A stretch of DNA of 64,000 bases from Lingula anatina (taxonomy: Eukaryota > Brachiopoda > Lingulata > Lingulida > Lingulidae): contig NW_019775537.1 of assembly GCF_001039355.2 (NCBI RefSeq), positions 32,070-96,069 on the forward strand. Direction: 5' to 3'. Shown one piece after another: positions 12,601 to 24,600 of the stretch (its first letter is position 1; every line of letters starts with the position of its first letter). A program made the translations under genes and the position numbers. The notes beneath the pieces are model-generated. The model saw nothing but the letters and a program-made list of their open reading frames with translations, had not been told where the DNA came from and did not search any database.

Positions 12601-15600
12601 AGCACTAAATCACTTTAGAACTGCAATCTTTATATTGTAAAATATGGGCCCAATTTCAGGCCATTGAAAATGTGGCAACTCATGAAATTGAGCTTTAAAT
12701 TTTGAATAAAGGCTGATACATTGAATTATATGAGTGTTTTTTGAGTGGTAAATATTTAGAGGTAATTTTTTTTTCCTATTCAGGTATAAGGCCTGTAGAT
12801 TTCTGGGGCAATTTCTACATGTCAAATACCACTGATGTGGAACTGGCCACAGTAGACACTGATAAGGCAATCAGTGTGGAGATTAAACATGATGATAAAC
12901 TCAATGAGGAAGAAGGGGCTTATGTTCAAGTAAGTAGTCATCTCTACGGTGCTTTTCTCTTTGTGTTAAGAATCAAAGGAGTGCTCTTCAAACATTCAAA
13001 TTGCTCACATACAGTGGTTTCAAGGAATGGTTCTTTGATCACATAAAATGAATAAAACGGTTGCTCAGTATTAGTTCAAGGCTATAACAACAGGAAAAGC
13101 ATTTGCTATTTAACAAATGCATCACAGAAATGGCAAAAAATTGTTCTTGTTTCAAAAAGACAAAATGAAAATTAAGATGTTATGTTGTTTAAGAGAGAAA
13201 AAAACTGCATGCTTTCATTAGCCTACTAAAGTGAATTTCATTTTTTTCCTTGCTCACTAGGTGGCTCTGCTGTACACCAGCATCAATGGCCAGAGGCGGC
13301 TAAGGATACACAATTTGTCTATGAATTGCTGCACACAGTTGGCTGATGTCTTCAGGAGCTGTGAGCTGGACACACTTATCAGTGTGCTGTCCAAAAAAGG
13401 TTACTATGAAAAATGTTCAAATATTTTACCCCCCCCCCCCCACACACACACACACACACACACACAAAAAAAATTGGTATGATGTTGTATTTTATCATAA
13501 TTGTGTTTAAAGTGTTTAAAAAATGTTGACCATAATATTGAGTTGACCATAATGCTTGTAAGAAGGCCAGTTGATCTGTCCAAATATGCACTGCTCATTA
13601 AGTTACTCATTTCAAATGTTGTTGTGATGGATATTTTTTTGTTTGTTTCCTTGAATGTGCCTGTTTATTTTAAAATGGAGCAATGAAAATTACTTTTTAA
13701 ATGTCTATATATTTGCCAGAGATAATGGTATCATCAAATTAATTTTTATGAGTTATGACATTTTTTCCAGCCGTCAAGGATGCCCTGAGTGTCCCCCCAG
13801 CAGAGGTCAGGGAGAAGTTGATCAATTCCTGTGCACAGATATTGGCCTGTTATCGTAAGAACTGTGCCAGCCCCTCCTCAGCAGGGCAGCTGATCCTTCC
13901 AGAGTGCATGAAACTCTTGCCTTGTTACGCAAACTGTCTAATCAAAAGCGATGCTGTTCAGGCTGGTGGGTGAAAGTTTGTGCTTAAAGCATATTCAGTT
14001 TTTGATCTAAAGTCATACTCTTTAAAACATGTTTAGTTGATTAGAAGGATTTCAAAATATTTGTGTGAGATGGGGAAGAATGGCATATTGAAGCTGACTG
14101 TTTGATATTTTTTGCCTCAGCAATAATGATTAATGAAATCTGGTGGCCACATAAAATGTGAAAAATTTGTGCACATTTAAAGAAATTAGTACTCATATGC
14201 ACACCTAAACTGAACTGCAAGTCCATAACTAAACCTGGGTTTATAAATTTGTTTATATATTTCTAAATTTTATGTCATCGAGCAGATTACTGAGAACATT
14301 TTTTTCTTCAGGTGGTGATGTGTCCACAGATGACCGCAGCTACATGATGCACCTGGTCAGTTCCATGCCAGTGTCTGCCTCACATGTTTTCTTCTATCCC
14401 AGACTCATGCCTCTGGTGAGTACCGTCTGAATAATATTTGTACACAAGTGGCATATTGTCAGTTTGAGGCCAGTGTCTGCCTTGTGCTTACTTAAATCCA
14501 AGTTTTGTGACTGCAGTAAGCATACTAGCTGGAGAGCTTATTACCAGATGCTAGAGCAAGTACTTTGGGCAGTAAAGAGTGAAGTATGGCTGTAGCTGAG
14601 TCAGAGTTTTAACCTGTCGACATTTTCAGTACAAGAAGCAACTGTGTTCATTATTTTAGGACATGGGGCAAAATGGGGCCTCAGTTGTCTGGTCATTTGG
14701 TAATGTCATCTAATCTACTTCTGGTTTTGAGATGCCCCAATGGGAAGATGGCTTCATCTTTGCAAATGGTTTTGATTCCTGTAATTGCATCAGTTGTGAC
14801 TGGTTGAAACGCAGAATTGCTTTATTAAAATGTTTTTACTGTGGCTAGTTTGTCTTTAAAGCAGTATTGTTCTATACTGAATTTGATCTGCTTTGTATAC
14901 AGTTGGCTAACATTCGTTGCATATACAATTCTTTTGCATTTTCCTCTCAAGTTAAAATGTTTTTCAGTTAATTTTCTATATTTTAATCAATAGGACAGGA
15001 ACCAAAGGCTGTTGGAGAAGTGAATGTTTGCTTAGTAAAAACCCATTAACATTTGACCCCAGTGCCTAGAGTATTGACATAATAGGATCACATGACATGA
15101 TTCTCAGGACTTTTTTTATATAAAACCATTAATATCTGCTCTTCAAGTCTATATTTTTTTGTTCTTTTTTCCTGGATTAGTATTGACAGCAAACATAATT
15201 CACATCTGTGTCTGTTTTTTCAGAAAACTTTTAAAATCTGTAATTTGGGGATGTAGCTTGCTTGAGCATTATTACTTTTCAGAGAAATCTCACATATGTT
15301 AATTCATTATATAGTTAAAAGAGCCATTTTCTGAAATACCTTTTCACTCTATTATCTTCCAAGCATTTGGTATGTGAACAGTACAGAAAGCATCAGATAA
15401 GTTTTATTACTCAAAATACTTTTTTATTAACATTCTGACCTCAATTACTTTACTGTGGCATGTCTTCGAATTATACAATGCAAACCCATTGTTTCATTTA
15501 GGAAAAGCCAAAGAAAACAAAATCACGTTGGAATTTTGTCAATACATAGGTGATTATGTTGTAGTAGCACCAATAAGATGAGTTATTCCCAAAAGTGTTT

Positions 15601-17105
15601 AGTATGTACACAGCACAAATAATACTTTTATTAACATTCTGACCTCAATTACTCTCCTGTGACATGTCTGGATATTCAGCCATGCAAATCCAATGCTGTA
15701 CATAAAAGTATATCAGGCAAAGCAAACAAGATATTTGATTTTTGTAATTATAAAAGTAATAAATAGATGTTAGAGAAACAGTAGTATTAAGGCATTATTG
15801 ATTTAAAATTGCATTGATAATGTGCTTAAAATTGCTTTACTACATTGGTTTTGTATTTTCAAAAAAATAGTCTGATTGAAATATAGGGAGAAAACAGATA
15901 CTTCAAAAGTCAGGTAATTCATGATGGTGTAATGTTTTTACAATTTACTTTAAATTACCATTGGAATTTGTTTTCTCTCAGTCTGCATTGATTCATTTAT
16001 ATCTTATTGTAAGCTTCTACAACAAGGTTTATTAATAGGTATACATGTTGAATTTAAGAAAATGATAGGTATATAAGGTTTCTAATGATTTGGTGTTAAA
16101 CTTACATATATTACAGTACAGCCTTAGTAAGCAGAGATTAACGACCTTCTGTTTTATAGACCTAATCGGATTATTGATCCTGAACCCCCTATGACCTCCC
16201 TGGTTCTCCTGTTACATACAGCCAGGTAATCACTTCCCCCACACCTTTCAGCGGATGGAATGTGCTGTTCATTGGCTGTCCAGCCTCTGGCATTGATTTG
16301 TGATTTAAGTTCTGGAAAACCTCATTTAGGGCAATTATTACATTGGATTTTGCTTACGGCATTGTACATTCAGTGGTTTTGTCTGAATAAGCATTGCTCA
16401 GCAGCTTGGCTGGAAGTGGGTCTCTTCTCAAATAGAAATTATGTAACTATTTCCTGACTCTAGTTTTTGATTTTTTCCTGTCTTTTTTCTCGTTTGCTCA
16501 CTGGAATAGAAAGGAAGACTCTAACCTAAGCTTGCATGGCCATCATCTAACTGGTCACGATAAACAAGATCAAGCACTCTCTTCAGCAAGTGAAACTTAA
16601 AAGTACCCTTTCTTTTGCTCTAGCCCTTAGAACAAGGTACAGAGGGCTTTTCTGTCAGTAGTTCATCTGCAGGAAGTGTCAATAGAATATTGACTTAAGG
16701 CGGGGATTTATGTAGAAAGGGTGCTTGCCTTTGACCAGGCAAAAAAGGATCAATGCTGTTTAACGCAATATGATATAAGAATGCCTTGCTTGTTGAGGTC
16801 ATTTGCATGGAATTCAATAATCTGAAATTTCATTGATTTTTTTGTCTAGGTAGTCTGACATCAGTCAATACATGTTGTAGTCCAAATGATTTTTATTTAA
16901 TAAGAACAACTGGGTCTTATGATCAGTATCACTTAGGCAAGAGCCTATATTTGGAAAATTCATTAAATGAAGGTTAATACTTCCTTGCATTAAAAAGATG
17001 ATTTAACTCTTTGTATCAGTTTTCATTGTGTTTAAATATGTTAAATTATCATTTAGTGCAGTAGTCTCTTTTTTTACATGTTTTTAAAATCTCATCTCAA
17101 TGTTT

Positions 17106-17140
<35 letters not shown>

Positions 17141-18409
17141 TTGTCCATATCATGGAATGTTTATTTTAGTAGCATTTAAATGACCATGGTTATTATTTTT
17201 TTATTTTTCCAGCATGACCTTGATGTAGATTCCACCAGTATGCCGCCTTTGGTCAGGTGTTCCGCAGAGAGACTCAAGGATACTGGAGTGTACATACTAG
17301 GTATGGTTTAAGAATTAATATTGAATTAATGTTGTATTTGACCTCCAGCTTTTCGTAATCAAAAAAACAAAATTCCCTGTATACGGTTCCCAATCTCTGA
17401 AGGCAGAGTTATATTTTAGGGTCACATATTAGCAATTTGTTGGGTGGAATGTGACCTCACCTGTTCAAATGCCCAAATTAGCAGTGTATGATAAAACTCC
17501 ACAGTCATAATTTTTAATTAACAGTTTTAAAGGAATAGCAATTTTGCATGAAGCTTGTTTGAAGGTTTTCAGTTCTAAAATTATATTGATGGTTTTCTTT
17601 TTAATAGAGAATGGGCTGTCTATGTTTATGTGGATTGGTATGAATGCTAACCCAGACTGGATTCACAAGGTGTTTGGGGTGCAGTCTGCAGCCCAAGTTG
17701 ACATAGATAAGGTAAGGATATACAAAGGTGTTGTCAACTGTAGGTTTTTCAGAACACAACTGTGGTATCCAGTTCCCAAGATTGTACAGCATTTTACAAA
17801 TTTAAAGCAGAAGAAAAAACTGATTAATTTTTGTTTGTTTTTAGCTAGCACTGATATTCATGATTATTGTGTATATTTTTATTATTAGGGACAGCTTTTG
17901 GAACTTGACAACCCAATGTCCATCAGGGTCCGTGGTATTATTGCCAAAATTAACCAAGAGAGGCATAGGAATATGAAAGTAAGAAATGTTGATACATTTA
18001 TTATTCAGTCCTTAATGACAGGCTGTTCTTGCATGTCTGTATATTTTTGTGCACTCTTAATTATGATTTTTTTTCTTTTGCTCGAATAGTATCTATTAAA
18101 GTATTCATAATAAATTAATTTTCCAGTCACTGTTGTCGTTTTTTAAGTGAATGATCGTTTTGGGTTTTTTTTTAGTATTGCAAGGTCCAAATATCTTTTT
18201 AATGAGAAATATTATTCATTGGTTATTGTATATAAATCACATTTTAAAATCTTTTGCATCACTTTCAGTTAACCGTTGTTCGTCAGAGAGACAAGTTAGA
18301 GCCATGGTTTATGCACTATATGGTGGAAGACAAGGGATCCAATGGCACCTCGTCTTATGTAGACTTTTTATGTCACATTCACAAAGAAATTAGGAACTTG
18401 TTGAGCTAA
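3694..18409 (+). CDS. SEC24C: Protein transport protein Sec24, C/D class (COPII coat)
   Basis: Sec24 is the cargo-binding subunit of the COPII inner coat and pairs with Sec23 at ER exit sites. Coding exons are 3694-3880, 4426-4543, 5395-5503, 5698-5745, 6039-6821, 7125-7233, 7444-7571, 7812-7950, 8327-8442, 8719-8846, 9071-9149, 9550-9662, 9976-10186, 10535-10705, 12451-12547, 12784-12929, 13261-13399, 13771-13965, 14312-14415, 17213-17300, 17608-17711, 17889-17978 and 18269-18409. All junctions are GT-AG and phase-consistent, giving 1180 aa. Order: a Pro/Gly/Met-rich disordered N-terminus (1-415); zinc finger Cys510, 513, 532, 535 (CKRC..CVFC); trunk (about 580-810, e.g. [24 protein letters not shown]); beta-barrel, helical ([17 protein letters not shown]) and gelsolin domains; end [14 protein letters not shown]. 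It is closest to vertebrate SEC24C/D, and I assume a single invertebrate C/D gene. About 14 residues expected between the exons ending 13399 and starting 13771 are missing. The start is the ATG at 3694; an in-frame TTG upstream is unlikely. Confidence 0.95.
5256..5330. repeat. AAT/ATT trinucleotide microsatellite
   Basis: An imperfect (AAT)n run changes to (ATT)n within a SEC24 intron, forming a small palindromic region. Confidence 0.9.
6126..6422 (+). repeat. 27-bp coding minisatellite (GAPPTSMGM nonapeptides)
   Basis: This lies in the largest SEC24 exon. A degenerate [10 protein letters not shown] is followed by nine nonapeptides GAPP(T/S)SMGM and one partial copy (about residues 184-282). 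Units 1-5 encode the second Ser as TCC and units 6-10 as TCA. Units 7-9 are almost identical at the base level, which points to recent expansion. Because the period is a multiple of three, several other frames are also open here, but those are shadows. Confidence 0.95.
10706..12450 (+). other. SEC24 intron, 1.7 kb
   Basis: The donor is CAG|GTGAGA and the acceptor TTTCTAG. It lies between the exon ending ..YMYKYFQ and the one starting GDLDGERF. The sequence is AT-rich and non-coding, and I saw no recognisable element. Confidence 0.85.
13431..13466. repeat. C-tract plus (CA)n microsatellite in a SEC24 intron
   Basis: About ten C residues are followed by about 13 CA units. The tract lies 30 bases past the donor at 13400, whose sequence (GTTACT) is weaker than the other donors of the gene. 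Confidence 0.95.
15362..15700. repeat. Diverged local duplication
   Basis: The segment with TATTAACATTCTGACCTCAA followed by TTACTnnnCTGTGnCATGTCT occurs near 15425-15470 and again near 15627-15672. Similarity extends some 60 bases leftward (TTnnGTATGTnnACAG near 15366 and 15597). The copies are about 205-230 bp apart with indels, so this is an old duplication or two copies of an unnamed repeat. Confidence 0.6.
17104..17142. repeat. (TTTA)n microsatellite
   Basis: About ten TTTA units lie 70 bases upstream of the acceptor for the SEC24 exon at 17213. Confidence 0.95.
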
Positions 18410-21240
18410 AGCAAACATTGAGCGAACTATCAGAGGACCAGCAGTTATAGAAGCAGTGTCATACATCTGTATTTTTAAGTTATGGAATTTCAAAATTCAA
18501 CTGTGTATTGACCTTACTACATAACTCTTATATTATAGTTGCTAAAAAATTACAGGCATTATTGCTCAATTAGATATTGAGATTTTTGGAGCCCACAGTT
18601 GCAAGGTATATAGCAATTAATTGGTCATATGGTCGAATTTAATTGATCATAACTACCCCTTCAAGGAGGATAGTGATCGATTCCTTTTATCTTAGAAATG
18701 TCCACTTTAAAATGTGATGTATTAAACTAGTTCAATGAGCTTTTGTCAACAAGTTTAAAGACTGAAGTATTGTTTTCTGACTTGTTATCAGAAACTTTTT
18801 GCTGTACTTACCATCAGCAAAAGATACAGAATTATGCTGTAGACTACCTATTGTTATTTCAGTTTCCAAATGTTTAATATATTGGTCAATCCCATAGTTA
18901 CTGCTTTCTGTACATGACATAAATGTCATTTTTTATAAGTCAAAAATAACAAATGAAATAAGTATTTCATAAACTTGTTCTTTTAGTGATATCATTCAGC
19001 TTTTCGTTTGTTAAATGCTGTAGTCTTTTATTCTGTAGGTATTTACTCAAGACTAGTCATATTACATTAAAAAATATAATATATATCCCTATCAATTTGA
19101 TATTTGCTATTTTCATTGGATGAAGAAATGGTGTACCAGTTGAATGTCCAAATTTCTTTGTATGGCAACTATTGAAATGCTCTAATAATTTTCACAATAT
19201 TATTTTCACAATATAATAAAATCGTCCAGTGCAATAGTAACCACATCAGTAAGCACATCTTTTCTACTAGAAAGCACTTTTTCTGGACTTGGCCTTTCTG
19301 TCTTTAATATATCCCACCTACAGGTTAGGATATCGAGGAAGTTATAAGGCATGCTAATGTTATTTATGGCCTGCTGTTATGATGGCAACTAATGAAGACT
19401 GCGGTTACGTGGTCTGCTCTGGTTCTTAAGCCATATTGCTTGATCACTTAAGACAAACCTGAATTCTGAATGACTGATAAGTGTTGCAAAAGGTAAATGT
19501 ACTGGCATTTTTCTAGAAAATAAGAATTTCTGATTTTGGCAAATTTTGGTGTCATGTATAGAATGAGCCCAGCCTGTCAATATGATATGCCATGAGCTAG
19601 TTTGGGGGAAGGGAGGGGGTCACAAGGTCCACAGATCCTTTGTTATTTACTAAATTCTTTTCATGATTGGGTTTACTTTGTTAACTTTCCAAAAAATGAA
19701 TTCAGCATGCCGACTTGCCAAGCCAGCTGAGACAGAAATGTTGGGCCAGTTTTAATTTGTTGATCGGTTAGTGTTTTCAGTCTTGCAATCATATTTTTCT
19801 CACAACAAAAATGTAGGTTGAAGATGTGGTCATGTAAAAGTCAATAATATTTTATACTGTAGAAATGACCTGTGTAATATGATAAAGCATGCATAAATGT
19901 CATCTTCATGTGGAAAAAGGGAGATTGCTTGGAAATATATTTAAGTATTTTCCCCAAAACAATTTGGAGAATTCACAGTATTTGGAAAGTTGGCTTGATG
20001 GCATGCATTGCTTAACTTATTCTTTCATTTCAATGAAGCGCACTTTGCATGCTTGGAATATAAATATATATATATGATGTTAATGATAGTACTCACTTAT
20101 AGAACTGTGATAAAATCTGGTAAGGAACTCATGAATAGCAGTTTTATTTTAACAAGCTCTTGGTGTGGAAAAAGAAGAAAATAAATACCCATTTAAATGA
20201 AATATGAAAGTGTGTTCTGTTGCCACTGATGAATTTTCTAAGAGCTTTTCTGAACAAAGAAATGGGATACCTGCTTGTACACCAAAAGTGAATGAAAGAA
20301 TTGATTGTGCAGTTCAATGAAAGGAAGAAGTCATTAGAAATTGTATAAATATTATCTGCGTACCTACTTCATAAAACTTGGATTAAAATGGGAAAAATTG
20401 GATCTTGATGGCCATTTTGATACTTATCAATATGATAAATATTAAACTATTTTGTAAAAATAATATTGCCCTGATAATTAACAAAGAAATTATACAACAG
20501 AATGGATTGTTCATTTTATATGAAATAAAGTAAATTTTCCAAAAGTAGCATATGAAATTCACCGATTTTAATAGAACAAGGGATACGGAGTTTTGAACAC
20601 ATCGAAAATGTACATAGTATTTTAATTTTAACTCCCATATCAAGGCTGAATACACAAAAAATGAAGCAAACTGATTATGGTTCTGTGCCAGTCACTCACA
20701 AAAGTTAAATGAACATGCAATATTTCAAAATATTATTTCCGGTCATTGAATGGTTGAAAAAAAAGCTTCAGCTAGCATGGACAGGTTTTTGCGTTTATGG
20801 CAGAAAAAAAATGCAGAGACAAATATTGTGTTCATATGAAATATTTCATCTAATTCAATATTTAAAGTGCATTCATTGTTAAAGTTTTTTTAAATGACAA
20901 TTTTTGTCATGCATAGTACTAGCATATCCAAAGTAAAGGGGACTTAGGTGGTAACAGTAAATAGGATTTTGGAAGGAGCAATTAGTTTTAAAAATATTTT
21001 CTTCTCTTAACGTTTCTATCAGGAATTTCCCAATTTTTTGCATCATCTGTGGGCATCATAGTTGTCAGCTAAATGTTTGGCTGTACAGATACAGGAAAAC
21101 TAATTTTAGACAGTGTGATTTGATTTTATTTCATGGATTGTCTTGGGGAATGAAAATAAAACCAAATAAAACTGAACCAATTTTGCAAAACAAGTAATAT
21201 GCACCACTTTGCAGCAAGTTGACTTTTTGTTGATTGCTGG
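18410..21240 (+). other. SEC24 3'UTR and intergenic spacer
   Basis: This stretch runs from the SEC24 stop to the FAM149B1 promoter. The first good AATAAA after the stop is at 19215-19220, and further AATAAA hexamers occur near 20179 and 20522. No open frame here has coding character or a recognisable domain. A G-rich patch (GGGGGAAGGGAGGGGG) lies near 19604. Confidence 0.6.
19215..19220 (+). terminator. Candidate SEC24 polyadenylation signal
   Basis: The hexamer AATAAA sits about 0.8 kb after the stop codon and is the first perfect one downstream. Cleavage would fall 10-30 bases further on. More distal signals are also possible. Confidence 0.4.
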
Positions 21241-21244
21241 GGCC

Positions 21245-21290
21245 CCACGCAATGCATGCTGGGATACACCAGAACCGCCATGTTGTTTGT
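21245..21290 (+). promoter_or_regulatory. Candidate FAM149B1 core promoter (ZNF143-like and YY1-like motifs)
   Basis: GCATGCTGGGA at 21254-21264 resembles the core of the ZNF143/SBS element. ACCGCCATGTTG at 21274-21285 fits the YY1 consensus (GCCGCCATNTTG). Paired motifs of this kind are typical of TATA-less housekeeping promoters. The site lies about 300 bp upstream of the inferred start codon. A donor CAG|GTACGT at 21307 and an acceptor AATGTAG at 21401 could define a small 5'UTR intron. Confidence 0.45.
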
Positions 21291-21576
21291 TGTTGCTACT
21301 ACGTCAGGTACGTCTAAAATTAAGTTTGTTTTCTATCTTCTGAATAATAAATGGCTATTGAATAGGGTATATTTGAAAATGGCTTTTCTTATCCAATGTA
21401 GTTGCACGATGACAACAAAATCGGGACATCGAGAACGAACCAACTGAAGTCGAAACCTGGAGCTATGATCTGACTATGCCGTCAAGTCACGGCGACCATA
21501 TAACTCCACATGACCGAAGAAAATGCTTGTAGTTGGAAACGTGCAACAGCATGGTTTAACCAGGAAAACAGATAAT

Positions 21577-21617
21577 ATGACAGGAAGATATACTAGGAAG
21601 CCAGTGCCACTAGAAAT
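21577..21617 (+). CDS. FAM149B1: FAM149B1 first coding exon (41 bp)
   Basis: It encodes MTGRYTRKPVPLE plus two bases (AT) before the donor AT|GTATGT. Phase 2 matches exon 2 at 54088 (A CGG GGA ATT), giving ..VPLE-I-RGISRGS. This parallels vertebrate ..VPQSLELKGITKH. The exon was recognised by similarity and phase, since it is too short to stand out by coding statistics. Confidence 0.82.
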
Positions 21618-24600
21618 GTATGTATACATCTATTTTGTCTTAACTATATATTTCTACGTGTGCTTCATCATCATGTTTTACACGTCCAAACCTGATGCAA
21701 CTATAATCCAGTAACATGATTGCAAGTTGCATTGCTTACTTTAAAATCAAAATATTTTGCTGTTTTAGGTATTTAAATGTTTCAAATTATAACACCCATG
21801 TATCACTACAGTGCAATAACCTTGCAAATTATTTATTCAATAAATCCACCCAGTGGAAGTCAGCAGGGGCACAACACTTGGAAATACAAGAAATTATGTC
21901 CTAAACAATTTTAAAGTTATGACTGATATCAGTAATGAATATTCACCTGGTGCCCTCAAGAATTTTCTGGTAAATCAATTGGTAAGACCCCATGTACCAG
22001 TAGGTACTAGTAGTTATCATCAACAGGTATATCACTGTATACCAGGGGTACCACGGTAGCCACTGTCCAGCTGTAGTGCTGACAAAGCTGTGACCATCCT
22101 GCTCACAGGTCACATATGGCATCCCTTTCAAATCTTTCTTTTAGCACTGTGCAATATATACCATTTAAAAGCTCAGAAAATTTGCAATCTAATGTAAAAA
22201 ACCCATGAAAATTGAACGATGCAAAGTATAGTTAATTTGATGTGCTGGTCAGTGGTCACAGGTTTTGGGCTGAAAAGTAAGGACACGTTGAGTCTCATAT
22301 AGCAGTTTAAAAACTTGTGTTGCTTGTAGGAATATTAAAAAAATTCCAAAAGAATTGCAGTCTGTTTTGTATTACCTTTCAGAAGATATTTTTCTGATCA
22401 GTTTGAATTTTTTTTGCGATACACCTGTTATCAATTTATAGTGATAAAAATGGATCAACAGGCTATCTAAAACTACTATTACAACATAAACATAATTTCT
22501 TGTCATAAATTTTGTATTTATATTATTGTAGTTGGACTAAAGCATTTAACTTGTTAAGGCTTTTCGGCTTTATATGCTTAGATTTTTTGCATATTTTTAT
22601 TAAATTAAACTCTTCATATGTGCCTTTACTAAATCACTTACTGAAACTGTGTCATTGATGCATGCTTTAATATCTATTAGAAGTCTTCTTTCTATAAAGA
22701 AAACTGTAAATGGTACATTACCAGGATGATACTATACAATACTGTCAAGAAATATTCATGGTAGTGGATTACTTTTGGCATGAATTGATTTCAAAGATAT
22801 ATGCCACCAATTTTCAGACACTTACTAGTAACACTCAATGTGATGTACACAAGGTGCTATTATAATTATTTGTGTTAGCAGAAAGTTTAAACTGTGTCAA
22901 GCAGCTGTAGGCTTGGCTATTGACAAGATATGTAATGTAAATTGCATGGAAGCTGGTTTGTCTGCACCTGATAATACTGACCTTGGCAAACATAGACTCT
23001 CTTCACCAGATCATTTTGTTATGTATCTTATCTGATTTGGTTGATAAATGGCATGACGAAAAAGATCAAAGAAAAAGAAGGAAGGGAGAGAAAGGGTATG
23101 GTTACAGCATTGCTAATGTACATGATCCATGAGTGTCTATGAAGCAGAATTCCTTGTGGTGAGGACACAATATCATCTTTGTTTTAACTTTGGGAGTCCA
23201 GTATTACATTTAAAAAAAAATTCTCTGTGTATTAAAGTAATGCTTTAAAATTTTTGGTTGTATTGAATAAACATGGTCAAGATTCAGGTTTGCCAGTTTT
23301 ATTAACATTGTAATTGATCTGAGGCTCAGCAACAACTCCATATGCAAAAAAAGAATCTATTGATTTCAGGGTTAGTTGTCTTGTTCTGGTATGAACAAAT
23401 AGATAGGTATTCAATAACCTTTCTTTCAGTGGAAAGCAATAATTGCCCATATGAAATAAGCTTTAGTCAGAGACAAATGTCTCCTTATGGAAAAAGATTT
23501 TTTCACTTATAATTTGTAACGTTTAGACTAGAGAGTAGTGTAGCTTTTGTTTTAAGTTGCTGTGACATTTTTCTTTCTTACTTTTGTAATTTATTGTTAT
23601 ATATATTTTGTACAAAGCTCAGTTGAAGACATAAATAACTCTCCCCGAAAAAGAAACTATGAACTAGTAGGTCAGCTTTGAGAATAGAAATTGGTTTTAT
23701 TATTGAAGTTTCAATAGTGGGACAAAATCTCCCTAACCTGTAATCTGTTAACTTTACTTTATGGGCATTTGAACTGATAATGATAAAAAGCCTGCCATTG
23801 CACACGGTAGATCTATAATTGATTGCTATGTGATAACTTCAGCACAATTGAACTGTTGGACTGATTAGCCTGTAACTACCTTGGTTCTCAAAAAACTTTA
23901 GCTGAAAAATCCTGTTTAAACCATTAAATTCCACCCCTGTGTGATTTAATACATAAGGCAATGCTAAGCTTGACTTAAACACTTACTCCCTGTGCTTTAA
24001 GAGGCATTACTGACATGTTTTTTGTTATAAAAAGATTAGTTGCACAACGAGAAACTGTAGGTTTGATTTGATGTATGTCTTGGTTAATAGATTATTTGCC
24101 CATTTTTCTTTAAATCCCCTTTGAATTGGAAGTTTAGAACTCTAACCTAATTTCAGATGAAAGTTTTTCCTTTTTTTTTTCAAATCAGACTGTTGTTTAA
24201 AAACTTTAAAAGAAATTATATTTTAGAAAATATGCAACAATATAAAATTATACATTATATTCAGACCTGCTCTGAGATAGATTTCTTCAAATATGCGTAG
24301 AGGGAGGGGGTACTGAGACTTTCACAGAGTGTTATCTTTGCTGTTTATTGAAACTAACATTGATAACTAGACTTTAATGACCAAATGTGTAAAAACATGC
24401 TTTGCAAACTGAGAAATCAAAACCATTATTTTACCAGGTTCCTTAAACTTCTATATGAAAAAAAAAAAAAAAAAAAAAACTAAATCCAATCAGAAAATTT
24501 CATTAATTGGGTATTACCCAGAACAGTCATGCAGCTTTTTGACACACATCTTCTTTGTTCTAAGGGTACAGTGTTCTTTCAGTTGAAGCTTAGGGCATTC

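Larger units (their letters stand above)
14416..17212 (+). other. SEC24 intron, 2.8 kb
   Basis: The intron lies between the exons ending FYPRLMPL and starting HDLDVDS. It is AT-rich and holds a diverged duplicated segment (15362-15700) and a TTTA microsatellite (17104-17142). No coding signal was seen. Confidence 0.85.

Noticed and set aside
13400-13480. Extension of the SEC24 exon through the C/CA tract to a donor near 13474
   Set aside because: The frame stays open, but the donor there is in the wrong phase for the next exon and would insert a microsatellite-encoded peptide into a conserved domain.
21523-21576. In-frame upstream ATG for FAM149B1
   Set aside because: It would add 18 residues without resemblance to family members. 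Similarity begins exactly at the ATG at 21577.
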